Source: CAYOVG01 sp964407285
GTDB taxonomy: Bacteria > Desulfobacterota > Syntrophobacteria > Syntrophobacterales > Syntrophobacteraceae
NCBI GenBank assembly: GCA_964407285.1
Contig: CAYOVG010000021.1
Span: 1-36,951, forward strand
Length of the DNA: 36,951 nucleotides
Direction of reading: 5' to 3'
Below, piece after piece: positions 25,233 through 33,900 of the stretch. Both the position numbers and the translations under genes were made by a program. The notes beneath the pieces are model-generated. The model saw only the letters and a program-made list of their open reading frames with translations. It did not search any database and was not told the origin of the DNA. Within the stretch, counting starts at the first letter, position 1, and each line of letters begins with the position of its first letter.

Positions 25233-25397
25233 TTATCCCGGATTCAACAGCGACGCATCGCTTAATTTGGGCTCCCGCGCGGGAACGACCGGCGCGATGA
25301 AACGCGCCGCGGCGTACGAGGCCTCAAACCCGTAACCCGCGGCTCGTATCCCTCAACCCTGTGCAATTGAACGCTCAACGAGCAAAAGGAGAAAACC

Positions 25398-27194
25398 ATG
25401 AAATGGTTCTACGATCTGAAGATAGCGAAAAAGCTCATCATCTCTTTCCTGGTCCTGAGCGTCATCACCGGAGTCGTAGGGTACATCGGAATTAGAAATA
25501 TGGGCAAGATCAACGAGATGCTCAACAATCTATACCGGAAGGAAACGCTTGGAATTTCCCATATCAAGGAAGCCAACATCAATCTCATCTATTTTGCGCG
25601 AGCGGAGCTGTACTATTTGCAGGCGTCGTCCGTGGCCGAACGGGAAAAGCAGGCGAAACGGATGGAACAATACGAGCAGATGCTGAAAGAGCAGCTAGGG
25701 AAGGCGAAACCGCTGTTCTATACGGATAAAGGAAGAGAAACCCTCGCACGGCTCGAAAAGGCCTGGGAGGAGTACCGTGAGATCAACAAGAAGGTAGTCG
25801 CGCTTGCGGGAAAAGAGGAACTCGACACGCAAAGGGAATCCACGGTGCTGGCCCAGACGACGGGAAGGGAGAAGATCGACATCGTAGACGAGCTTCTTAC
25901 CGAACTCTCCAGGATGAAAGAAGAAAACGGAAAAACGGCCTACGAGGACAGCGACGTGGTGTATTCGGGAAGCCGTATTTTCATGCTCACGGCGATTTTC
26001 CTGGGTATCTTGCTGGGCATGGGGCTTGGGGTCTTCATTTCCCGCATGATCGCCAGGCCGATCGACGAATGCGTCAGGATATCGAACTTGCTTGCGGAAG
26101 GCCGGCTCGACATGCAGATCGAAGTGAAGAGCAAGGATGAGACCGGGCAGTTGCTCGAGGCCATGAAGAATACGGTGGGAAGGCTTCGCGAGGTAGTGGG
26201 CGAGGTCCGGGCGGCGGCCGGCAATGTGGCGGTCGGCAGCGAGCAGTTGAGCGCAACCGCCGAACAGTTGTCCCAGGGGTCCACCGAGCAGGCGGCGGCG
26301 GCCGAGGAAGTATCGTCGTCCATGGAACAGATGGGGTCCAACATACGGCAAAATGCCGACAACGCTCTTCAGACCGAGAAGATCGCGGTCAAATCCGCGG
26401 AGGACGCCAAACAGGGCGGGAAGTCCGTGGCCGAGACCGTGAACGCCATGAAGGAGATAGCCGGCAAGATCACCATCATCCAGGAGATTGCGCGACAGAC
26501 GGACCTCCTGGCGCTCAATGCGGCCATCGAGGCGGCGCGCGCCGGAGAGCACGGGAGAGGGTTCGCCGTGGTGGCCTCCGAGGTGCGAAAGCTCGCCGAG
26601 CGCAGCCAGGGAGCGGCCGCCGAAATCGGCAAGCTCTCCGTGTCGAGCGTCGATATCGCTGAAAACGCCGGGGCCATGCTCCAGAGAATAGTCCCCGATA
26701 TCCAGAAAACGGCCGACCTGGTGCAGGAGATCAGCGCCGCCTGCAATGAACAGAACGCGGGCGCGGACCAGATCAACAAAGCGCTCCAGCAACTGGACAT
26801 GGTGATCCAACAGAACGCCTCGGCGTCCGAGGAGATGGCTTCCACGTCCGAGGAATTGCAGACCCAGGCCTTCCAACTCCAGAACACGATCGAATTCTTC
26901 CAACTCGGCAACGGGAACGGCGTCCCGGCGGGGAAATCGAGCATGAACGGCGGACGCCGGGACCGCGAACAGGGAGCCGATGCGACCAAAGCGCGGGACA
27001 GGAACGGGAACAAAGCCAGGGGCGCGCGGATCTCCTCCGGAGGCGCGAGGGCGCTCGAAAGACCCCGAGCGGGCAATGACGTCGATTACGCCCTGTCCGG
27101 ACTGGAGAGTTCCGGCAAAGCCGGAAGCCTCGCCATCAACCTGGGAAGAGATGCGAGGGACGGAGCCGGTGACGAGGAGTTCGAGCGATATTGA
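25398..27194 (+). CDS. Methyl-accepting chemotaxis protein
   Basis: A 598-residue transmembrane chemoreceptor. The first membrane helix is at about 12-32 and the second at about 192-214. Between them is an all-helical periplasmic sensor of the four-helix-bundle type (YYLQASSVAEREKQAKRMEQ). A HAMP linker follows (about 215-268, RPIDECVRISNLLAEGRLDM), then the signalling coiled coil with the near-invariant hairpin tip (QTDLLALNAAIEAARAGEHG) that binds CheW/CheA. The C-terminal 95 residues are Gly/Arg/Asp-rich and probably disordered, with no CheR/CheB-binding pentapeptide. AAAGGAG precedes the ATG by seven bases. The ligand is unknown. No cheA or cheW is nearby, so it should feed a chemotaxis array encoded elsewhere. 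Confidence 0.92.
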   Translation: MKWFYDLKIAKKLIISFLVLSVITGVVGYIGIRNMGKINEMLNNLYRKETLGISHIKEANINLIYFARAELYYLQASSVAEREKQAKRMEQYEQMLKEQLGKAKPLFYTDKGRETLARLEKAWEEYREINKKVVALAGKEELDTQRESTVLAQTTGREKIDIVDELLTELSRMKEENGKTAYEDSDVVYSGSRIFMLTAIFLGILLGMGLGVFISRMIARPIDECVRISNLLAEGRLDMQIEVKSKDETGQLLEAMKNTVGRLREVVGEVRAAAGNVAVGSEQLSATAEQLSQGSTEQAAAAEEVSSSMEQMGSNIRQNADNALQTEKIAVKSAEDAKQGGKSVAETVNAMKEIAGKITIIQEIARQTDLLALNAAIEAARAGEHGRGFAVVASEVRKLAERSQGAAAEIGKLSVSSVDIAENAGAMLQRIVPDIQKTADLVQEISAACNEQNAGADQINKALQQLDMVIQQNASASEEMASTSEELQTQAFQLQNTIEFFQLGNGNGVPAGKSSMNGGRRDREQGADATKARDRNGNKARGARISSGGARALERPRAGNDVDYALSGLESSGKAGSLAINLGRDARDGAGDEEFERY

Positions 27195-27206
27195 GGAAGA
27201 ATTCCC

Positions 27207-27716
27207 ATGAGCGCGCCCGGACGGAAGCAAACCGGACGGAGCCTCACCTTCAGAAGCACGATAGAACGAACGGAGCCATCGATGGGGTCAAACGCCGGCG
27301 ATACGACTTTTCAACGTGACAGAGTGCTGTTCTACATTCCCGTCGGCAACGGGTCCCCGCTTTCCAGGAAGCTTTTCCAGGTAATTGAAGAACTGAGGCT
27401 GGAGAAGCGATCCGAGATATGCCGGACGATCCGGGAACTGACAGGGAAGCTTCGCTATCCGGAGGAGCGTCCGCGAGTCGGCGTCATCATGGCGCCGAAC
27501 AGGAAAGATCTATCGGATGTTTTATCGATAAGAGAACTCCTGCATACTCTGCGCGTCCTCCTCATCCTCCCCGACAGTGAGTATGAAACCGTATCTCTGG
27601 GACACACTTTGAGGCCCCGCTTCCTGACCGATAAAAGAAGCAGTTTCGCGGACCTCGTGGAAGTGCTTCGCAAGATGGGAAATGCCGGGGCACCGAAGCC
27701 GGACCCATCTGCGTGA
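27207..27716 (+). CDS. Small protein with receiver-like fold, unknown function
   Basis: A 169-residue soluble protein starting 12 bases after the chemoreceptor stop, with GAGGAAG upstream, so cotranscribed. The first 35 residues are hydrophilic. From residue 38 the pattern of alternating strands and helices (RVLFYIPVG, KLFQVIEELRLE, RVGVIMAPN, SIRELLHTLRVLLILPD, SFADLVEVLRKM) reads like a degenerate receiver (CheY-like) domain that lacks an obvious phospho-acceptor Asp; the strand expected to carry it reads VGVIMAPN. It might modulate the neighbouring chemoreceptor. The final residues abut the IS66 remnant, so the C-terminus may have been altered by that insertion. The family is not recognised with certainty. 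Confidence 0.6.
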   Translation: MSAPGRKQTGRSLTFRSTIERTEPSMGSNAGDTTFQRDRVLFYIPVGNGSPLSRKLFQVIEELRLEKRSEICRTIRELTGKLRYPEERPRVGVIMAPNRKDLSDVLSIRELLHTLRVLLILPDSEYETVSLGHTLRPRFLTDKRSSFADLVEVLRKMGNAGAPKPDPSA

Positions 27717-28078
27717 CAAACTGGTTGAGCCCGACTCAGGAACAGGAATGGGAAAAGCCTTCAACTACATGTTGAAGCGATGGGATAGGCTCACCCGTTT
27801 CCTGACGGTTCCTAAGGCCCCTCTTGATACCAACACAGTGGAAAGGGCTCTTAAGATGATCATCCGCCATCGCAGGAACTCCCTGTTCTACCGCACCGAG
27901 AGGGAGCATTAAGGACGGGGATCTTTTCATGAGCTTCATTCACACCTGTAGTCTCATGAAGGTCCATGCCTTTGAGTACCTGACGGTACTTTTGCGAAAT
28001 GCCGATAGGCTCGCAGCCGACCCCAGCCGGTGGATGCCCTGGAACTACAAGAAGACCTTGTCGGAAATCCCTCCATGA
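27717..28078 (+). pseudogene. IS66-family transposase remnant, C-terminal end
   Basis: The first frame to 27912 encodes the IS66 transposase C-terminal motif: GKAFNYMLKRWDRLTRFLTV, then PLDTNTVERALKMIIRHRRN and SLFYRT. A one-frame shift occurs near 27910. The continuing frame reads GDLFMSFIHTCSLMK, AFEYLTVLLRNADRLAADPS and WMPWNYKKTL, ending at TGA 28076-28078. This is the usual tail of that transposase. The rest of the 500-residue protein and the accessory tnpA/tnpB genes are missing. The remnant starts directly after the receiver-like gene. It cannot be active. Confidence 0.85.
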
Positions 28079-28279
28079 TGGCCGGTCTCAGTGCCGGCCA
28101 TTCATCTCAAGTCCTCCGCCTCCGCAATGCCGTCTTGCCTGGTTAACGCACAGCTTTGCCGTTTTTCCCCTCAACCCGTCCAAACCGCTCATCCCAACCA
28201 GATGACAATCCTCCTTCTCAGGCAATACTGCAAAACCATGATTCCGGCTGGATGATGTCCGATCTTCCCCCCTCATGAT

Positions 28280-28616
28280 TTCCGCGCTCTCTCCAAAGTG
28301 AGAAGATATCTGAAGCTAACACACCATGAATGATTTCAGTTCACCCCCGAGGATGAAAATGGATTCGAGAAGGAGTAAAGTGTATCTCCGTGCAGTGATG
28401 GGAACAGGTCGAGTTTGATTTTGCAGGTGAAAGGAACCCCGCAAGCTAACATGACCTGGGTTTTTCGGCACGTACCCCCGACTGTTCCGTCTCCGTGAGG
28501 AGAGAGGACGCACGGTAAAAAGACCTGCCGGCCCGCAAGGGTGATGCAAGGCCACCCGGAAGACCTTCCCGTGACTGTGCTGCCGGACACCTTATTACGG
28601 GAGGGGGGTGAGAGAA
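28280..28616 (+). other. 5' non-coding part of the IS110 element, possible bridge-RNA region
   Basis: About 330 bases without a gene precede the IS110 transposase. In IS110-group elements the non-coding end upstream of the transposase encodes a structured guide (bridge) RNA that pairs with target and donor DNA. Here several GC-rich hairpin-prone stretches and a direct repeat AAGCTAACA (28313-28321, 28443-28451) are visible, but I could not fold a full bridge RNA or place the element's exact left end. This assignment rests mainly on family knowledge. Confidence 0.35.
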
Positions 28617-29806
28617 ATGATTCAGACCTTGATCCGCTGTTGTGCGGGCCTGGCTGTTCACCGGTCGCTGGTCGTGGTTACGCTTCTCAAGACCACGGAG
28701 GATGGGCGTGAGGAAAAGACGGTTCGAGAGTTTTCGGCTTTTCGCCATTCTCTCAAGGAAATGGCTCGTTGGTTAAAAGAGGCTGAAGTCGAGCTTGCCG
28801 TGATGGAGAGCACGGGAGTCTACTGGAAAGCAGTTTTTGAGGCATTGGAAGACGAGCAGATCGAGGCCATGGTGGTGAATGCGCGCCACGTGAAAGATGT
28901 CCCCGGACGCAAAACCGATATTTTGGACAGCGAGTGGTTGGCTGATCTGGCGAGGTGCGGGCTCCTCAGGCCGAGCTTCGTCCCGCCTCGGGATATTCGC
29001 GAGCTTCGCCTGCTCACCCGCTACCGCAAGAAGCTTTGCGGGATTCATTCGGGGGAGAAAAACCGGTTGCACAAGGTTCTGGACGACAGTGGTATTCGGT
29101 TGGGCGCCGTGGTGAGTGACATCGACGGTGTTTCGGCTCGCGAGATGGTGCGAGCCCTACTTTCGGGGAAAAGTTCTCCGAAAGAGATTGCGGGACTTGC
29201 CCGGGGAAGGCTCAAGAGGAAGATGGAAGATCTTGCGCTCTCCCTGGACGGCAGGATCAGTGACCGGCATCGATTCGTTCTCGAAACCATATTGAGGCAT
29301 ATCGAGGGCCTCCAACACGAGATGGAACAAATCGATCGCCAGGTCTTTGCGGCCATGGAGCCGTATCGAGAGGAGTGGCGTCTGCTTCAGACCATTCCGG
29401 GAATCGACCAGGTGAGCGCCGCGATGTTTTGCTCGTTGAAATCGGCGTGGACATGAGCCGGTTTGGAAGCCGGGAGCGACTCTGTTCCTGGGCGGCGATG
29501 TGTCCGGGAAACAATGAGAGCGCCGGAAAGCGAAAAAGCGGCCGAAGCCGCAAGGGCAACCGGTATGTCCGAGCGATTCTGTGCGAGGTGGCCAACGCCG
29601 CCCGCAAGACCGACAGTCGGTTCAAAGGACTCTACCAGGGGCTTGTGATCCGTCGGGGGCACAAGCGTGCTATTGTGGCTGTCGGCCACAGGATTCTTGA
29701 AATCGTATACATTCTTTTGTCGAGAAAGGAGCCTTACACAGACCCCAGTGTCGATTATGAGGCCCTCATGGTCAAGCGCAATGCTTCACGATGGATCGGA
29801 GCCTAG
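28617..29806 (+). pseudogene. IS110-family transposase, frameshifted
   Basis: Together the two frames encode an IS110-type (DEDD plus Ser) transposase of about 397 residues. Frame one (to about 29425) carries the RuvC-like domain: AVMESTGVYWK, GRKTDILDSEWLADLARCGLL and a helical middle. The frame changes near 29425-29435, where about one base is missing. The second frame then carries the Tnp_2 domain with the catalytic serine motif AAMCPGNNESAGKRKSGR, then GNRYVRAILCEVANAA and RRGHKRAIVAVGHRILEIVY. The first catalytic Asp, normally in the motif GLDVHK, is replaced by Ala (CAGLAVHRS, a single-base GAT to GCT type change). Both defects indicate an inactive copy. ATG 28617 is preceded by GAGGGGGG; GTG 28608 is an alternative. 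Confidence 0.88.
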
Positions 29807-30161
29807 CGCCGACATGGATATCTTCCGAAGAAGACTCCCATCACTCTCTGACCTTGAGGCCATTGTATTCATATAGCTGCTTTCCAGGGCAACTCCCTTC
29901 CACGGGGGGACAGGGGAGGTTTGTCCCGAGGGCGCCGATCCATTTTCACGGTAAAGAAAGATCCTTTCGTCGGACAAGAGCGCGGAACACAAATGCAATG
30001 AAATCGATGCTCTGCTTGCATCATGATCTTCATCAGCCCAGCCGCACCCTACTCGATCATAGGCAAAAAGCCAGTTGACCCAGTTCAATGGTATCGAAAA
30101 GGTCAAAAACGAGCCCCTGGCGGCGCAATACACCCGTGAACCCTATTTAAGCTTTACAACT
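29807..30161. other. Junction between the IS110 remnant and the low-GC island
   Basis: About 355 bases with no recognisable gene. The GC content falls across this stretch. A GC-rich segment near 29890-29940 could form a hairpin. The right end of the IS element is not marked by inverted repeats, as expected for IS110, which lacks them. Confidence 0.4.
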
Positions 30162-30857
30162 CTACATCCTTATGACATTCGTACCAGTACTTCTTTCTCT
30201 TTGTTCAAGGTCGATCTCTTTAAGCTTCGCTCTAGCGATTTCACCTTGTAATTCATTTAGACCAGTGTCGGTCAGATGTACCTGGAATTCTTTGATCTCA
30301 TCGCCTATTTGGTATGATATTTGAAGTGTATGAAAAATGAGCGAGTCTATTACGAGGTGCATAGTTTCTTCTGTCTCTCCGAACACAGGTCTTATGTCAG
30401 TCATAATCTTTGCACGTTTAAATTTCATGGAAAGTTCTTCATAAAGTCCGTATGGTTTAGCAATTCTCGAAAGGTTAATAGATGGCCCGCATACGAGAAG
30501 CAATTTATTAATTATCTCCTTAGATTGATCGGTCAGTGATAACTCGGATAAGTTAAGTCTGGAATAATAATTACCTAATTGCATAGCAACATTTTGCCGT
30601 GAAATGCTATTCTTTCTGGCAAGCGCAAACATGCGTTGAGCTAGGCTAATTATAGCTCTTACATGGACATCCTGATATCCTCCAGATGGATTCATTCTTA
30701 TTATATCAGCTGGGACTTTTTCCAGGGTCGAACAGTCAGTAAGCTGGTCAAATGCGGCTATTAACTGCTTAAGATCTGTAATCGCTATTGTTCGTATGAT
30801 GTCAATATCGGGAAAGAGTTCTTCGAATAGTTGATTATTTATCATTTGTAAACTCAT
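30162..30857 (-). CDS. Unknown protein with COMM-like C-terminal domain
   Basis: A 231-residue soluble protein with low-GC codon use. Residues 1-145 are almost entirely helical with no recognisable motif. Residues 153-220 look like a separate domain: TDIRPVFG, then three predicted strands (METMHLVIDS-like region 164-172, FHTLQISYQIG 175-185, IKEFQVHLTD 188-197) and a long helix (GLNELQGEIARAKLKEIDLE). The 'DIRPVF...HTL.I.Y' pattern recurs in unnamed bacterial proteins as I recall them, and the strand-strand-strand-helix layout recalls the COMM domain of eukaryotic COMMD proteins; that likeness is an inference needing structure comparison. It starts 126 bases after the HD-methyltransferase gene on the same strand. 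No clear ribosome binding site precedes ATG 30857; ATG 30845 is an alternative. Confidence 0.65.
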   Translation of the reverse strand: MSLQMINNQLFEELFPDIDIIRTIAITDLKQLIAAFDQLTDCSTLEKVPADIIRMNPSGGYQDVHVRAIISLAQRMFALARKNSISRQNVAMQLGNYYSRLNLSELSLTDQSKEIINKLLLVCGPSINLSRIAKPYGLYEELSMKFKRAKIMTDIRPVFGETEETMHLVIDSLIFHTLQISYQIGDEIKEFQVHLTDTGLNELQGEIARAKLKEIDLEQRERSTGTNVIRM

Positions 30858-30983
30858 CTCATTATAGAATGTTAATGATCGAATGCTGCCTCTGCGACTA
30901 ATGCCTGCGTAGACTTACGTGTTTGGCTGCTCTGAACGAAGTTCGAACTTGCCACTAGTAATGTACTTTAACAATTCTCTAAT

Positions 30984-33900
30984 CTAACTAAAATATTTCT
31001 TAAAAATCACTATAAAGCCAACCGGGACCCTGCCAGGTTCAGTCATTTCAGGGCCGGGCATACTCCTCCATTGGAACCCCTTCGACTTTACCCCTTGCAC
31101 CTCTTTAATACACTGCTCAGTACTATAAAAGCTGCTAAAAACGCCTTCATCTAGAAAGTTTATCGCACTGCGATTGACATCCGATGTCCCTTCATAAGGA
31201 TCAGATATAGCCAGAACTGCACCTGGACTGCTTAAGTCCAGTAGCCATTCATACATTAGAAGTCGATATTTCTTAGGCAAGTGATGAAAAACATAATTAG
31301 CAATAATTACATCAAATCTTGAGTTGTCGTCAGAACTATCGAAAACTGGCACATCACTGCCATGGCGAGATATGTAAAATGCACTAAAAATCCTATCGAA
31401 CGTTTCCTTACAACGTTTTTGAATATAACCATAGTCACCCAATAGAACTAAGGAATCTAAGGAACGATTTGCGATAGAACACATATACTCACAAAATGCT
31501 TCCGGATGACTGATGTGCCTAGCGTTACAGAACTCAAACCACCAGTTCCCAAACCTCTTATCTTCATAACTACAGCCAAGTACTTTACCATCTGAATGCA
31601 ATGTCCTAATAAATTCATAAACATCCGATGCGTAAAATCGGATGTCCAATTGGGGAGGGATAGAAGACGAATTGTTAAACATGTACTCACCGGAGAGATA
31701 TGTGAATACACGTCTCGAATAGTCGTCATAAAACTGACTTGTCAATTCAATGGCCGTTACAGATTTATTGTGCGCAGGATAACAATACCGGAGAATCGCC
31801 TCAGTCGTATTGCCAATTCCTGCCCCGACATCGAGAAAATTAATAGAGCATTCTTTTTGGGAAATATGAAGAAGGTCTTGAGAGTATATATACCTGCAAA
31901 TGCTTTTGTTAGAATTTACGACATGTGACGTCGCATGAGGTGCGCTGGGCTGAGACCATTCTGCAAACGATGGTTTATCGCAATCTCCTAACCATTCCTT
32001 ATCATGCCATCTTCGGAATGCAAATCGGCTAAGCTCAATGAGATCGCCCGGAAATCTACTTACATGAAAATCAACAGCGCTTCTAAGGGTTTTCACAGTA
32101 TCCAGTTCAAACCACAATGAGTCGAGGTCAGGAGGAATAGTATGCTTGCTCCCTTCAGGCGGGTTGTTTATCTGCTTTAATTCCCTATTAAGGGCTTTAA
32201 GATTGACTTTTAGATCGTAGTTGTTGGCTTCAAAGCTCTTGTGAATAAAGTAGTAATCACTTATAGTATTAAGAATTGCCCCTGCTGTCCTGCAGATTCG
32301 CAATTGGTCTTCAAATGTCATATTATCCATAGAATCGGAACGATACTTTTTAAGAATCTCACGGTAACTGTCTGTATATATAGACAAGGACTTCGTTCTA
32401 TCGTCAAACAAGTTGGAAATATCATCCTCATACCCGAGAACCGAGCGATGATTTCTTTCTGCAAACGGTTCGCTCTCAGCATGATGTGAACAGGAGGAGT
32501 CTCTCCGGGGTTGGAAGTCTTCTATGTAATCTGGACATAAATCGTTGCCCTCATAAATATTCCCGTAAATTTGACCGGAGGAATATTTCTCATCCTTAAT
32601 GAACAATGCCTCAAGTGAAATTGATGCGGCTATCCATTCCGGCTGCCAGTTCAAGGTGCACCAGTGGGTGGCAGTATGTTCTATAAGTGCATAAAAGGCA
32701 GACCTAACTAGCCGCCCAATGTGTGGCATGTGACCGTTGTGCAGAGACGCCATACTGCCATTTATGGAAAAAAAACCGTGTTTGTATAACTGCTCAATAT
32801 CGTCCCGACTGTTTCCGAAAGAGCCAATACAGGAGATCGCCCTTCTGCACACGGAAAAGTCTGTATATGGCGGCGAGTTATCGGCTCCGTCATTGCAAAC
32901 CAAAAGAGGCCTGAGCTTATGCCACAAGCGTGGGCCACCTTGGCTGATTAGGCTATACAGACAATAGCCCGATAGGATGCACTCTTTAGAAATTTGTTCA
33001 ATTCGGACAGACACAGATGTTATGGAGGGCTCAGTTATAACATGGGATTTAAGGTATAAAAGCAATGCCTCGAATGTGCAATCAAGTGTAAACGAATTTG
33101 TGGAATCGATCTGCTCAGGCGTACTAATAAGGACATCCAACTGCGCTTTATGTGAACGGAATATATATGGATCATATAATATACGCCATAGTCGTAGTGC
33201 CTCAGCCTTAACAAGAGGATTGTCTGCAGATTTGAAAATGGACATAGCACAGCTTACCAAATGCTCACGAATTTCAGATGGATCATCAGGTTTTAATAGA
33301 TTGGAGAGTGAAAGGAACACCATCATATCGAACATAACATACAGTTCCAACCCTCCAGAGACAAGCAACTCAATAGGACTAGAGCTAAGCTCCATGATGA
33401 CACTAACGGACTTATCAACCAAAGAGCGAACGATCTGGTTTCGTGATCCCTTAGTATATGTTCCAAGTGGAGTCTTGATGACCGATGAAAGAATGCGTGC
33501 ATGGATTATGTAGTCATGATATGTCAAGCATGACGAAAACTCAGTTAACTTAGCCTGAACTGCACTTAAAGAGAAAAGCTCGCGACATGATTTATCAGAC
33601 AGATTAGAGATTATAGGCGATATTGTGTTAAGGTAGTGCAAAAATGGGTCATACTTCAGTCCTTCAGACGTTGAGTAGGAGCAACTGCACTGATTAAGAA
33701 AGTATGAAATTATCTCTTTGCCATTTAAGATATTCCGATCATGGGCCGGAGCATCTCTGCAAGGATATACCAACCTGATGAGAGTGTACTCTTCTCCTCT
33801 AAGGGATTGAAGGACTTCAGCAATCTTTTCACTGGTGGGCCGTTCAATGACCGCAATGCATTGGTAAGCGCCCGGAGTTAACTCATAAGTACATATCATT

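Noticed and set aside
25695..27230. A 511-codon minus-strand frame opposite the chemoreceptor
   Set aside because: The plus-strand product is a complete chemoreceptor with correct start signals; the antisense frame is a composition artefact rich in Arg, Gly and His.
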